Shown here in pieces: positions 34,433 to 43,557 of a DNA stretch of 64,000 nt. The stretch is taken from contig NZ_JBGFSJ010000008.1 of the NCBI RefSeq assembly GCF_041365695.1, forward strand, positions 1-64,000, given 5' to 3'. The stretch is from Rhodosalinus sp041365695 (GTDB lineage Bacteria > Pseudomonadota > Alphaproteobacteria > Rhodobacterales > Rhodobacteraceae). The notes below the pieces were generated by a model that made no database searches, was not told the origin of the DNA, and saw nothing but the letters and a program-made list of their open reading frames with translations. Made by a program: the position numbers and the translations under genes. The number at the start of each line of letters is the position of its first letter. The first letter of the stretch is position 1.

Positions 34433-35462
34433 CCTCTTCCACGACGAGACCGGGCACAAGGCCAATCTCTTCGCCACGCTCGGGCCGGATCGCGAGGGCG
34501 GCGTGGTGCTTTCTGGCCATTCCGACGTAGTGCCGGCCGTGGCCGAGGACTGGAGCTCGGACCCGTTCGAGATGGTGGAGCGCGAGGGCCGGCTCTACGG
34601 TCGCGGCGCCTGCGACATGAAGGGGTTCATCGCCGCCACGCTCGCGGCGGCGGAGGGGCTGGACGCCGCCGCCCTGACCCGGCCGGTGCATTTCGCCTTC
34701 ACCTACGACGAGGAGGTGGGCTGCATCGGCGCCCGGGCCCTCGTCGAGGAGCTGGCGCGGCGCGAGGTCCGCCCCGCGACAGCGATCATCGGCGAACCCA
34801 CCTCCATGCGGATCGTGGAAGGGCACAAGGGCTGCTGCGAGTACACGACCCATTTCCGGGGCTGCGCCGGGCACGGATCGCAACCCGAACGGGGCGTCAA
34901 CGCCGCGGAATACGCTGCGGCCTATGTCGGGCGGCTGCTGCAGCTGCGCCGCGACCTCGTGGCGCGCGCGCCCGAGGGCAGCCCCTTCGATCCGCCCTGG
35001 AGCACCGTGAACGTGGGCCGGATCGAGGGCGGCGTGGCGCACAACGTGATCGCGGCGCACGCCCATGTCGAATGGGAGACGCGCCCCGTCAGCGCGGCCG
35101 ACCAGGCCTTCGTGAAACGGACCATGGCCGCCTATGTCGAGGAGGAGCTTCTTCCGGCGATGCGGTCGGTCTGGCCCGGCGCCGACATCTCCACCCAGAC
35201 CATCGGCGAGGTGGAGGGGCTCGAGCCCATGACCGAGAACGCGGCGCGACGGCTCGTCGCCGAACTCACCGGCGCGAACGGCGCCGAGGTCGTGTCCTTC
35301 GGCACCGAGGCCGGCCTCTTCCAGAAGCTGGGTCTCGCCGCCGTGGTCTGCGGGCCGGGCAGCATCGAGCAGGCGCACAAGCCCGACGAATACGTGAGCC
35401 TCGACCAGCTTTCCGCCTGCCTCGACATGCTGGACCGGCTGGGCGGGCGCCTGGCGGCATGA
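34302..35462 (+). CDS. M20 metallopeptidase, ArgE-like deacetylase
   Basis: A 386-residue zinc deacylase of the ArgE/DapE family. Ligand motifs are intact: VLSGHSDVVPA, GRGACDMKGF, TYDEEVGCIGA, GEPTS, and the final GPGSIEQAHKPDEYV. Acetylornithine deacetylase is the general annotation, but directly after ectoine hydrolase it most likely removes acetate from N-acetyl-2,4-diaminobutyrate. In known clusters this step is done by EutE/DoeB of another (aspartoacylase-like) family. The ATG at 34302 is within the end of the upstream frame; its stop overlaps the GntR start (ATGA). Confidence 0.82.
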   Translation: MNKLSRARQTLADLIAFPTVSSDSNLEMMVYLANRLSHLGARTDLFHDETGHKANLFATLGPDREGGVVLSGHSDVVPAVAEDWSSDPFEMVEREGRLYGRGACDMKGFIAATLAAAEGLDAAALTRPVHFAFTYDEEVGCIGARALVEELARREVRPATAIIGEPTSMRIVEGHKGCCEYTTHFRGCAGHGSQPERGVNAAEYAAAYVGRLLQLRRDLVARAPEGSPFDPPWSTVNVGRIEGGVAHNVIAAHAHVEWETRPVSAADQAFVKRTMAAYVEEELLPAMRSVWPGADISTQTIGEVEGLEPMTENAARRLVAELTGANGAEVVSFGTEAGLFQKLGLAAVVCGPGSIEQAHKPDEYVSLDQLSACLDMLDRLGGRLAA

Positions 35463-36115
35463 ACGAGGCGGTTTCCGACGCCGCCGCACGCCTCGCCCGC
35501 CTGCATGCCGAACTGCGCGAGCGCATCTGCCTTCTCGACTACCCGCCCGGCGCGAAGCTCTCGGAAGAGGCGCTGGCCGCAGAGCACGGCACCTCGCGCA
35601 CGCCGCTCCGCCGGGCGCTGGCACGGCTGGAGGACGAGGGGCTGGTGCGCGCGGTCCACGGCGTGGGCACGCTGGTGACGGACGTCGACATCTCGGAGAT
35701 GGGCCAGACCTACGCGCTGCGGCTGGAACTCGCGCAACTCGTCGGCATGCTCGACCCCGCGCCGGTGACGCAGGCCACGCTCGACGCTCTCGATACGCTC
35801 GTCGCCGACGGCGACCGTCTCGCCGCCGCGCCCGACCCGCGCGGCTTCGCGCGGCTCAACATGGCCTTCTTCGGCTTCGGCCTCGCCCTGACGCGGAACG
35901 AGCCGCTGCGCGAAGTTTCCGAGCGGCTTTACTACCGCACCGCGCGGATCTGGCTGCAGGCGATCCCGCGCATGGACCTCGCCGCCGAGATCGCGCATTT
36001 CCGCGCTGAGATGTCCGGGACGGCGGAGGCGCTCCGCGCCGGCGACCTTCAGGCCGCGGCGCTGCTGCGCCGGGCGCATCTGTCGATGAGCTTCGCGCGA
36101 CTCAGCCGCTTCTGA
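35459..36115 (+). CDS. GntR-family regulator (FadR-type)
   Basis: A 218-residue regulator. The N-terminal winged HTH is LLDYPPGAKLSEEALAAEHG with TSRTPLRRALARLEDEGLV; the C-terminal half is an all-helical ligand domain (about 80-215). It is translated with the deacetylase gene through a 4-base overlap. It is not of the MocR/EnuR type usually found with ectoine genes. The two GTTGTGCACAAC sites upstream fit the operator type of this family, so it probably represses both divergent operons until an ectoine-derived ligand appears. Ligand is inference. Confidence 0.82.
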   Translation: MNEAVSDAAARLARLHAELRERICLLDYPPGAKLSEEALAAEHGTSRTPLRRALARLEDEGLVRAVHGVGTLVTDVDISEMGQTYALRLELAQLVGMLDPAPVTQATLDALDTLVADGDRLAAAPDPRGFARLNMAFFGFGLALTRNEPLREVSERLYYRTARIWLQAIPRMDLAAEIAHFRAEMSGTAEALRAGDLQAAALLRRAHLSMSFARLSRF

Positions 36116-36214
36116 GTGAACCGCGCCCGGCGGGGGTTGCGCGCCTGTCCCTGCCCCTATCATACGAGGGGCGCGCCGTCGGGCGCAGCGGCTTAGACAA
36201 CAGAAGGACTGGGC

Positions 36215-37318
36215 GTGCCCGGCCTCCATCTCACCCATCTCGCCCTGTCGCATTTCCGCTCGCACCGCCGCGCGGTGGTCGAGGCGGACGCGCGGCCCGT
36301 CGCGATCTTCGGGCCGAACGGCGCGGGCAAGACCAACCTTCTCGAGGCGGTCTCGCTCTTCTCGCCGGGGCGCGGGCTCAGGCGGGCCGCCGCGGCGGAC
36401 ATGGCGCGCAAGCCCGAGGCGCTGGGCTGGAAGGTCGAGGGCCGGCTCGAGAGCTTCGGCATGGGCCACGGGATCGAGATGCGCTGCGAGGCCGGCGGTC
36501 CCCGCGAGCTGCGCATCGAAGGCAAGCCCGCGCCGCAGGTCGCGCTGGGTCGGCTCGCGCGGGTGCTCTGGCTGGTGCCCTCGATGGACCGGCTGTGGAT
36601 CGAGGGGGCGGAGGGCCGGCGGCGCTTTCTCGACCGGGTGGCGCTCAGCTTCTTTCCCGAACATGCCGACGCCGCGCTGGGCTACGAGAAGGCGATGCGC
36701 GAGCGCAACCGCCTGTTGAAGGAGCAGGTGCGCGACGCGAGGTGGTATGCCGCGCTGGAGGCGCAGATGGCGAGGTCGGGCGCCGCGATCGCCGCCGGGC
36801 GGCGCGCCGCGATCGACCGGGTGATGGCGGCGCAGGCGGACGCCCGGACCGCCTTTCCGGCGGCCGAGCTGTCGGTGGCCTACGGCGAGGAAGACATGCC
36901 GGAGGACGAGACCGCGCTCGCCGAGGCGCTCGCCCGCGGCCGCGGGCGGGACCTTCAGGCCGGGCGCACGCTTGCCGGCCCGCACCGCGCGGATCTCGCC
37001 GCGGTCTACGCCCCGAAATCCATGCCGGCGCAGGACTGCTCCACCGGCGAGCAGAAGGCGCTGCTCATCTCGCTCATCCTCGCCAATGCCCGTGCGCTCG
37101 CGGACGAGCTGGGCGCGCCGCCGATCCTTCTGCTGGACGAGGTCGCCGCGCATCTGGACGCGGACCGGCGCGCCGCGCTTTACGACGAGCTCTGCGCCCT
37201 TGGCGCGCAGGCGTGGATGACCGGGACCGGCCCCGAACTCTTCACCGCGCTGGGGGAGCGGGCGCAACGGATCGAGGTGACGGACGCGGCCGGAGAAAGC
37301 CGCTTGCGCGCGCACTGA
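36215..37318 (+). CDS. recF: DNA repair and recombination protein RecF
   Basis: A 367-residue SMC-like ATPase that loads RecA at gaps. Walker A is GPNGAGKTNLLEAV, the signature DCSTGEQKALLISLILA and Walker B PILLLDEVAAHLD. SPGRGLRRA follows Walker A as usual. The GTG start at 36215 has GAAGGA just upstream. In most relatives recF follows dnaN; here the ectoine regulator lies upstream and a LysE gene separates it from gyrB. Confidence 0.94.
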   Translation: MPGLHLTHLALSHFRSHRRAVVEADARPVAIFGPNGAGKTNLLEAVSLFSPGRGLRRAAAADMARKPEALGWKVEGRLESFGMGHGIEMRCEAGGPRELRIEGKPAPQVALGRLARVLWLVPSMDRLWIEGAEGRRRFLDRVALSFFPEHADAALGYEKAMRERNRLLKEQVRDARWYAALEAQMARSGAAIAAGRRAAIDRVMAAQADARTAFPAAELSVAYGEEDMPEDETALAEALARGRGRDLQAGRTLAGPHRADLAAVYAPKSMPAQDCSTGEQKALLISLILANARALADELGAPPILLLDEVAAHLDADRRAALYDELCALGAQAWMTGTGPELFTALGERAQRIEVTDAAGESRLRAH

Positions 37319-37355
37319 AGCGACGTAGGCTCGCCCGGTCACCGGAGTCCGCAAG

Positions 37356-37976
37356 ATGACCGTCACCGCCGCCGAGCTCACCCTATACACCGCCGCCGTC
37401 TTCGTGCTCTTCATGACGCCGGGGCCGGTCTGGATGGCGCTGACCGCGCGCACGCTCGCGGGCGGCGTGCAGGCCGCGTGGCCGCTCGCGGCGGGCGTGG
37501 TGATCGGCGACGCGCTCTGGTCGCTCCTCGCGCTGCTCGGCCTCGCCTGGGTCGTGTCCACCTACGGCGCCGCGATGACGGTGCTGCGCTGGGTCGCCGC
37601 AGCCGTCTTCGTCTGGCTGGGCGTCACGGTGCTGCGCAACGCGGACCGCACGATCGGCGCCGACAGCCGCCTGGTCCGGCCCGGGATGTGGGCGGGCTTC
37701 CTCGCCGGGCTGGCGGCCATTCTCGGCAACCCCAAGGCGATCCTGTTCTACATGGGCATGCTCCCGGGCTTCTTCGACCTGGCGGCGGTGCGCGCGCCCG
37801 ACATCGCGGCGATCGTCTTCATCTCCATGGCGGTGCCGTTCGTCTGCAACCTCGGCTTCGCGCTCCTCGTCGACCGGGTGAAGCAACGGCTCACCTCCCC
37901 CGGCGCGCTGCGGCGCACGAACCTGGTGGCAGGCGGGCTTCTGGTGGCGGTCGGCGTCGCGATTCCCTTCGCCTGA
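37356..37976 (+). CDS. LysE-family amino acid exporter
   Basis: A 206-residue membrane protein with about six helices. TPGPVWMALTARTLAGGVQA is the N-terminal LysE/RhtB signature, and AAILGNPKAILFYMGMLPGFFDL is the central conserved stretch. Such proteins export amino acids and related metabolites. It lies 37 bases after recF and 86 before gyrB on the same strand, an unusual insertion in a replication-repair cluster. Substrate unknown. Confidence 0.85.
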   Translation: MTVTAAELTLYTAAVFVLFMTPGPVWMALTARTLAGGVQAAWPLAAGVVIGDALWSLLALLGLAWVVSTYGAAMTVLRWVAAAVFVWLGVTVLRNADRTIGADSRLVRPGMWAGFLAGLAAILGNPKAILFYMGMLPGFFDLAAVRAPDIAAIVFISMAVPFVCNLGFALLVDRVKQRLTSPGALRRTNLVAGGLLVAVGVAIPFA

Positions 37977-38062
37977 GCGCATCCGCCGAAAACCGTGTCA
38001 TGCGCGTGACATTCCGGCCCGGAGGGCCTATAACCCGCGGGCAAAACAAGAGGTTCGCAGGC

Positions 38063-40480
38063 ATGGCCGCAAACGCTGGGGCGCCGCAGGAATACGGCGC
38101 GGAATCCATCAAGGTTCTCAAGGGTCTGGATGCCGTGCGGAAGCGGCCCGGCATGTATATCGGTGACACCGATGACGGCTCGGGGCTGCACCACATGGTC
38201 TACGAGGTCGTCGACAACGGCATCGACGAGGCCCTCGCGGGCCATGCCGACCATGTGCACGTCAAGATCCACGCCGACAGCTCCGTTTCGGTCGCCGACA
38301 ACGGGCGCGGGATCCCCGTCGACATCCATGCCGGCGAAGGGGTCAGCGCGGCCGAGGTCATCATGACCCAGCTTCACGCGGGCGGGAAGTTCGACCAGAA
38401 CTCCTACAAGGTCTCGGGCGGCCTGCACGGCGTCGGCGTTTCGGTCGTGAACGCGCTTTCCGACTGGCTGGAGTTGAGGATCTGGCGCGGCGGAAAGGCG
38501 TATCACGCCCGCTTCGAGAGGGGCGACACGGTGGTGCATCTGCACGAGGTGGGCGACGCCGGGGACCGCACCGGCACCGAGGTGCGCTTTCTCGCCTCGC
38601 TCGAGACCTTCTCGAATCTCGACTACTCCTTCGAGACGCTGGAAAAGCGCCTGCGCGAACTGGCCTTCCTGAATTCGGGCGTGCGCATCATCCTCGAGGA
38701 CGAACGCCCCGCGGAGGCGCTGCGCAGCGAATTGTTCTACGAGGGCGGGGTGCGCGAGTTCGTGCGCTACCTCGACCGCTCCAAGCATCCGCTGATCGAG
38801 GAGCCGATCTACATGACCGGCGAGCGAGACGGCATCGGCGTCGAGATCGCGATGTGGTGGAACGACAGCTACCACGAGACGGTGCTGCCCTTCACCAACA
38901 ACATCCCCCAGCGCGACGGCGGCAGCCACATGGCCGGCTTTCGCGGCGCGCTGACGCGGACGCTGCAGAAATACGCCGCCGACAGCGGCATCGCCAAGCG
39001 CGAGAAGGTGAGCTTCACCGGCGACGACGCGCGCGAGGGGCTGACCTGCGTGCTTTCGGTCAAGGTGCCGGACCCGAAATTCTCGTCCCAGACCAAGGAC
39101 AAGCTGGTCAGTTCCGAGGTGCGCCCGGCGGTCGAGGGCATGATGAACGAGCGGCTCAACGAGTGGTTCGAGGAGCACCCGAACGAGGCGCGGACCATCG
39201 TCGGCAAGATCGTCGAGGCCGCGCTCGCCCGCGAGGCGGCGCGCAAGGCCCGCGAACTCACCCGGCGCAAGACGGCGATGGACGTGAACTACCTCGCCGG
39301 CAAGCTCAAGGACTGCTCCGAGAAGGATCCTTCCAAGACCGAGCTGTTCCTCGTCGAAGGCGACAGCGCCGGCGGATCGGCGCAGTCCGGCCGCGACCGG
39401 CGCACGCAGGCCGTGCTGCCGCTGCGCGGCAAGATCCTCAACGTGGAGCGCGCGCGCTTCGACCGGATGCTCTCCAGCCAGGAGATCGGCAACCTCGTCA
39501 TGGCGCTGGGCACCGGGATCGGGCGCGACGAGTTCGACCTGTCGAAGCTGCGGTACCACAAGATCGTCATCATGACGGACGCAGACGTGGACGGCGCCCA
39601 CATCCGCACGCTGCTGCTGACCTTCTTCTACCGGCAGATGCCCGAGCTGGTCGAACACGGGCACCTCTATATCGCGCAGCCGCCGCTCTACAAGGTCGCG
39701 CGCGGCAAGTCCGAGGTCTACCTGAAGGACGAGAGCGCGCTCAACGACTACCTGATCGACCAGGGCACCGATGGCGCCATGCTCCGGCTCGCCGACGGGG
39801 AAGAGATCGCCGGCCCCGACCTTGTCCGGGTGGTCGAGGAGGCCCGACAGGTCCGCCGGATCCTGGACGCCTTCCCGACCCATTACCCCAGGCACATCCT
39901 CGAGCAGGCCGCCATCGCCGGCGCCTTCCTCGAGGGGCAGGCCGACATCGATCTGCACGGCGTGGCCGAGCGCGTGGCGGAGCGGCTCGACCTCATCGCC
40001 CCGGAATACGAGCGCGGCTGGCAGGGGCGGCCCACGCAGGACCGCGGCATCCGGCTGTCGCGGATCGTGCGCGGCGTCGAGGAGGCGCGCACGCTCGACG
40101 GGCAGGCGCTGCGCTCGGGCGAGGCGCGCAAGCTCGGCCGCATGACGCAGCCGTTGCAGGAGGTCTATCGCGGTCCCGCCCGGCTGATGCGCAAGGAGCG
40201 CGGCACCGACATCTACGGCCCGCTAGACTTGCTGAAGGCGATCCTCGAGGAGGGCGAGAAGGGCCTGACGCTTCAGCGCTACAAGGGCCTCGGTGAGATG
40301 AACCCGAACCAGCTCTGGGAAACGACGCTGGATCCGGAGGCGCGCACGCTGCTGCAGGTCCAGGTGGACGATGTGGCCGAGACGGACGACCTCTTCACCA
40401 AGCTGATGGGCGACGTGGTCGAGCCGCGCCGGGAATTCATCCAGAAAAACGCGCTGAGCGTCGAGAACCTGGATTTCTAA
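38063..40480 (+). CDS. gyrB: DNA gyrase subunit B
   Basis: An 805-residue type II topoisomerase ATPase subunit. GHKL ATPase: VVDNGIDEA (N-box), GRGIPVDIH, GGLHGVGVSVVNALS. The transducer domain follows, then TOPRIM with EGDSAGGSAQSGRDRRTQAV and LPLRGKILNVE and a DADVDGAHI Asp motif. The C-terminal QRYKGLGEMNPNQLW is diagnostic. The start at 38063 (MAANAGAPQEYG) was chosen because the longer frame overlaps the LysE gene with no family similarity. GyrA is elsewhere. Confidence 0.97.
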   Translation: MAANAGAPQEYGAESIKVLKGLDAVRKRPGMYIGDTDDGSGLHHMVYEVVDNGIDEALAGHADHVHVKIHADSSVSVADNGRGIPVDIHAGEGVSAAEVIMTQLHAGGKFDQNSYKVSGGLHGVGVSVVNALSDWLELRIWRGGKAYHARFERGDTVVHLHEVGDAGDRTGTEVRFLASLETFSNLDYSFETLEKRLRELAFLNSGVRIILEDERPAEALRSELFYEGGVREFVRYLDRSKHPLIEEPIYMTGERDGIGVEIAMWWNDSYHETVLPFTNNIPQRDGGSHMAGFRGALTRTLQKYAADSGIAKREKVSFTGDDAREGLTCVLSVKVPDPKFSSQTKDKLVSSEVRPAVEGMMNERLNEWFEEHPNEARTIVGKIVEAALAREAARKARELTRRKTAMDVNYLAGKLKDCSEKDPSKTELFLVEGDSAGGSAQSGRDRRTQAVLPLRGKILNVERARFDRMLSSQEIGNLVMALGTGIGRDEFDLSKLRYHKIVIMTDADVDGAHIRTLLLTFFYRQMPELVEHGHLYIAQPPLYKVARGKSEVYLKDESALNDYLIDQGTDGAMLRLADGEEIAGPDLVRVVEEARQVRRILDAFPTHYPRHILEQAAIAGAFLEGQADIDLHGVAERVAERLDLIAPEYERGWQGRPTQDRGIRLSRIVRGVEEARTLDGQALRSGEARKLGRMTQPLQEVYRGPARLMRKERGTDIYGPLDLLKAILEEGEKGLTLQRYKGLGEMNPNQLWETTLDPEARTLLQVQVDDVAETDDLFTKLMGDVVEPRREFIQKNALSVENLDF

Positions 40481-40639
40481 GCGAGGGGGCGTCCGGGCTG
40501 CGCGTCGGGTGCCGCCGGGCGGGCCCCGATGGGGATCGTTCCGGGGGCGTTCACGCTGGCGGTCTCGGGCTTTCGCTGCACCCGGCGGCAGGTCCGTGGC
40601 CCCGCCGTTTCTGCCGACGAGGCCGGCCCGAGGCGCGCT

Positions 40640-41371
40640 TCAGAACCTGTAGGTCAGGCCCAGAAGCGGCCCCGAGAAGGAGACATCGACCGCCGGGCCG
40701 CCATCGTCGTAATCGACGAACAGGTGGCGGTAGCCTGCGGACAGGTAAAGCGAGTCGTTCGCTTTCCAGTTCACGGTGGCGACGACCTGTCCCGTCCATT
40801 CGGACCCTGCCCCGAAGCCGCCCAGATCGCCATAGGCGATAAGCGACCAGCGCTCGGACAGCGGGATGTTGGTGCGCAATGCGAGGATCGGATCGGTGAA
40901 GTCGATGTCCACGCCCGCCGAGAGGCCCGGGACGACCGGGGTCGTCGCCTCCGCCTCGATCGACCAGTGGCGGATGCCGGCCAGCACATCGAGGGTCAGC
41001 TCGGGCCCGCTATAGGCCCGGTAGCCGGCCGCGAGCGTGATGGAGCTCTGCTCGACCTCGCCGCGCGCGGGCAGGCCCAGCACCGGCACCCGGCCGGAGC
41101 GCGAACTGACAGAGCGGGAGTAGTCGCCCAGGAACACGAACCGGCCGCTGCGCATGTATCCCGTGAGGAAGAACGCGGCGTCGAGATCCTCGAGCACCTC
41201 CGACAGGCCCTGATCGAACGAGAGCGTCGGCCCGCCGGGCACGGGCCTCACGTCACCGCCCACCCCGGTGCCCCAGGCATAGGGCGTGATCTGCACGTTC
41301 CAGTCCTGCGCCGCAGCCGGGGCTGCCCCGATGGCGAGAAGGGCGAGGGCCGCCTTGACCCGACCCAGCAT
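40640..41371 (-). CDS. outer membrane beta-barrel protein
   Basis: A 243-residue protein. A signal peptide (VKAALALLAIGAAPAAAQ) precedes alternating amphipathic strands ending in aromatic residues, with the C-terminal PLLGLTYRF matching the outer-membrane insertion signal (terminal Phe). It probably forms a small 8-10-strand barrel. No ligand is suggested. It overlaps the amidohydrolase stop by one base (TGATG) and is likely co-transcribed with it. Confidence 0.75.
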   Translation of the reverse strand: MLGRVKAALALLAIGAAPAAAQDWNVQITPYAWGTGVGGDVRPVPGGPTLSFDQGLSEVLEDLDAAFFLTGYMRSGRFVFLGDYSRSVSSRSGRVPVLGLPARGEVEQSSITLAAGYRAYSGPELTLDVLAGIRHWSIEAEATTPVVPGLSAGVDIDFTDPILALRTNIPLSERWSLIAYGDLGGFGAGSEWTGQVVATVNWKANDSLYLSAGYRHLFVDYDDGGPAVDVSFSGPLLGLTYRF

Positions 41372-42831
41372 CACAGCCGGTCCTTCACGATCGCGCCGCC
41401 CTTCATGATGAGCGGCAGGCTCGTCTCCGGCGTGTCGAGCCAGTCGAGCCCCGCCTCGGGGTCGCCGTCCACGACCAGAAGATCGGCCGGCGCGCCCTCC
41501 GCGATCACCCCCAGACGCCCGTCATAGGGCGCGCGCGCGCCCGAGAGCGCGAGCAGCTCGCCCGCCGCGCCGGTTGCGAGGTGAAGCGCCTCGAGCGGGG
41601 GCATGAAGCGCGTGAGCTTGCCGAGCTGGCGACCATGGCTGGCGGTTCCGGCCGGGTTCATCAGGATGTCGGTGCCGAAGGCCATCTGCACGCCCTCTGC
41701 GCGGCCCTCCTCGAAGGCGCGGACCGTCCCCTCGGCAACCTCGATCTGCTTGGCCTGCTGGCGCGGATCGGATTTCGGATTCGCGTCCTCGTCGGCCAGG
41801 AAGGGCTGGATCGACCACCACGCGCCCTCTTCGCGCATCATGCGGATCGTCGCAGTATCGGCCAGCTGCCCGTGCTCGATCGATTTCACGCCCGCGCGCA
41901 GCGCCCGCTGGATGCCCTCGGAGGTGTAGACATGGGCGCAGACATAGGTGCCCCAGTCGGCGGCGGCGCGCACGGCGGCCTCCATCTCCTCCTCGAGGAA
42001 CTGGAGCGATTCCAGCGGATCGTAGAGCGAGGAGACGCCGCCGCCCGCCATGATCTTGATCTGGCTCGCGCCCTTCATCAGCTGCTCGCGGGCGCGGCGC
42101 AGCACCTCTGCGCGCCCGTCGGCGATGGCCGCGACCCCCATGTGCTCGGCATAGGACAGGTCGCCGTCGGCGCGGGGCAACTCGTTCAGGAACCGGAAAT
42201 CACCGTGGCCCGAGGTCTGCGAGATCATCGCCCCGGAGGGAAAGATGCGGGGGCCGGGCAGTGCCCCACGGTCGATGGCGAGCTTCAGCCCGAAGGCCGG
42301 TCCGCCGGTGTCGCGTACCGTGGTGAAGCCGCGCATCAGCGTCGCCCCCGCCTCGCGCCCCGCCATGAGGTGCACGAAGCCGATATCGGCGGCCATCGCC
42401 TGCGTCTGGGTGACGGCGACAAGGGTGGAGTGCCAGTGCGCGTCGATCAGGCCGGGGATCACGGCGCGCCCGCCGCAATCGACGCGCTGGGCGTCCTCGG
42501 GCCCCTCGCCCGCCGGCGGAAGCGCCGAGATGCGGCCGCCTTCGATCAGGATGTCGCGCCCCTCCTGCATGGAGAAGGTGGTGCCGTCGAAATAGCGAAG
42601 ATTGGTCAGCAGGAGCGGCCGCCCCGGTGTCTGGGCGCGCGCCTCGGACGGCTGAAGCCCGAACCCCGCGAACATGCCCAGCACCGCCGCAGCGCCGCCG
42701 ATCAGTTCACGCCGCTTGAGATCGGCCTCGATCCGGGCGAATGCGGCCTGGGTGGTGGGCGCGCCGCAAAGGCAACAATCGATCGCGGCCCCGCCCGTCG
42801 CGGGATCTGCCTGAACGCAGGAAAGACACAC
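41371..42831 (-). CDS. Tat-exported amidohydrolase with Cys-rich N-terminus
   Basis: An imidazolonepropionase-like metal-dependent hydrolase. PGLIDAHWHST supplies the first His pair, HVYTSEG and SIEHGQLAD the further His residues, and FGTDILMNP the catalytic Asp; KIMAGGGVSS carries the lysine. A KRRELIGGAAAVLGMFAG segment suggests twin-arginine export. Ahead of it lie MCLSCVQADP and CCLCGAPT, giving several closely spaced Cys residues. The start is the GTG at 42831 (GGGAG upstream); a longer frame to 42954 lacks a ribosome-binding site. Likely periplasmic dipeptidase or lactonase type; substrate unknown. Confidence 0.75.
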   Translation of the reverse strand: MCLSCVQADPATGGAAIDCCLCGAPTTQAAFARIEADLKRRELIGGAAAVLGMFAGFGLQPSEARAQTPGRPLLLTNLRYFDGTTFSMQEGRDILIEGGRISALPPAGEGPEDAQRVDCGGRAVIPGLIDAHWHSTLVAVTQTQAMAADIGFVHLMAGREAGATLMRGFTTVRDTGGPAFGLKLAIDRGALPGPRIFPSGAMISQTSGHGDFRFLNELPRADGDLSYAEHMGVAAIADGRAEVLRRAREQLMKGASQIKIMAGGGVSSLYDPLESLQFLEEEMEAAVRAAADWGTYVCAHVYTSEGIQRALRAGVKSIEHGQLADTATIRMMREEGAWWSIQPFLADEDANPKSDPRQQAKQIEVAEGTVRAFEEGRAEGVQMAFGTDILMNPAGTASHGRQLGKLTRFMPPLEALHLATGAAGELLALSGARAPYDGRLGVIAEGAPADLLVVDGDPEAGLDWLDTPETSLPLIMKGGAIVKDRL

Positions 42832-43008
42832 GAAACCTGATCTCCCGTCATCGTTTCCGCGTATCAGGGCGCGACACGCAATACTTGCAGAAACTCTACA
42901 CGACTTGCCGCGCAAAACGAAGGAAAACGGAAACTCGGGGCGCGGGAAAAGCATGCGAAAGCGGGAGGCGCCACGCCCGGGCGGATTTCAAGGGGAGCAG
43001 GTCACGCC

Positions 43009-43551
43009 TTACGCCAGCGGGTAGGCTGCCAGCGCCTCGTGCTCCGCCCCGCCGGGTCGCAGATGCGAACGGAAAAGCAGCACCTCCTCGGCGGTGAACG
43101 GCGCGAACGCCACATCGGCGCGCGCTTCGAGGAAATCCCGCAGCCGGTCCAGATCGAAGGCCGGCAGGCGCCCGGGAAAGCGGGCGAGGGTGACGTGGGG
43201 CCGGAAGCGCCGGCGCTCGGGCGCGATACCGGCCGCGCGCAGCCGCGCGAGAAGTTTCGCCCGCAGCGCGGCGAGCGGCCGGGCGTCCCGGACGCCCGCG
43301 AAAAGCACCTGCGGCCGCCGCGCGCCGAACGTGCCGAGCCCGCGAAGCACCACCTCGACCGGCGGGTGGCGCAGCCCCTCGAGCGCGGTGTGCGCGGCCT
43401 CGGCCGTCTCCTCGTCGAGATCGCCCAGAAAGACCATGGTCAGGTGCATCGTCTCGGGGTCGACCGGGCGTCCGGCCGGCATCTCGGCCTGAAGCGCCTC
43501 CAGCGCGTCGCGCGCGGGCTCCGGCAGGTCGAGGGCCAGGAAGAGCCGCAT
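43009..43551 (-). CDS. thpR: RNA 2',3'-cyclic phosphodiesterase
   Basis: A 180-residue 2H phosphoesterase. The two catalytic motifs are MHLTMVFLGD (H-x-T) and PHVTLARF (H-x-T), separated by the expected 80 residues. ThpR opens 2',3'-cyclic phosphate RNA ends and shows 2'-5' ligase activity in vitro. It begins 6 bases after the glycerate kinase gene stop, so both are in one operon. Confidence 0.92.
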   Translation of the reverse strand: MRLFLALDLPEPARDALEALQAEMPAGRPVDPETMHLTMVFLGDLDEETAEAAHTALEGLRHPPVEVVLRGLGTFGARRPQVLFAGVRDARPLAALRAKLLARLRAAGIAPERRRFRPHVTLARFPGRLPAFDLDRLRDFLEARADVAFAPFTAEEVLLFRSHLRPGGAEHEALAAYPLA

Positions 43552-43557
43552 GCCGCC

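Noticed and set aside
37748..39958. A 736-codon minus-strand frame opposite gyrB
   Set aside because: Antisense artefact of high third-position GC; gyrB motifs on the plus strand are complete.
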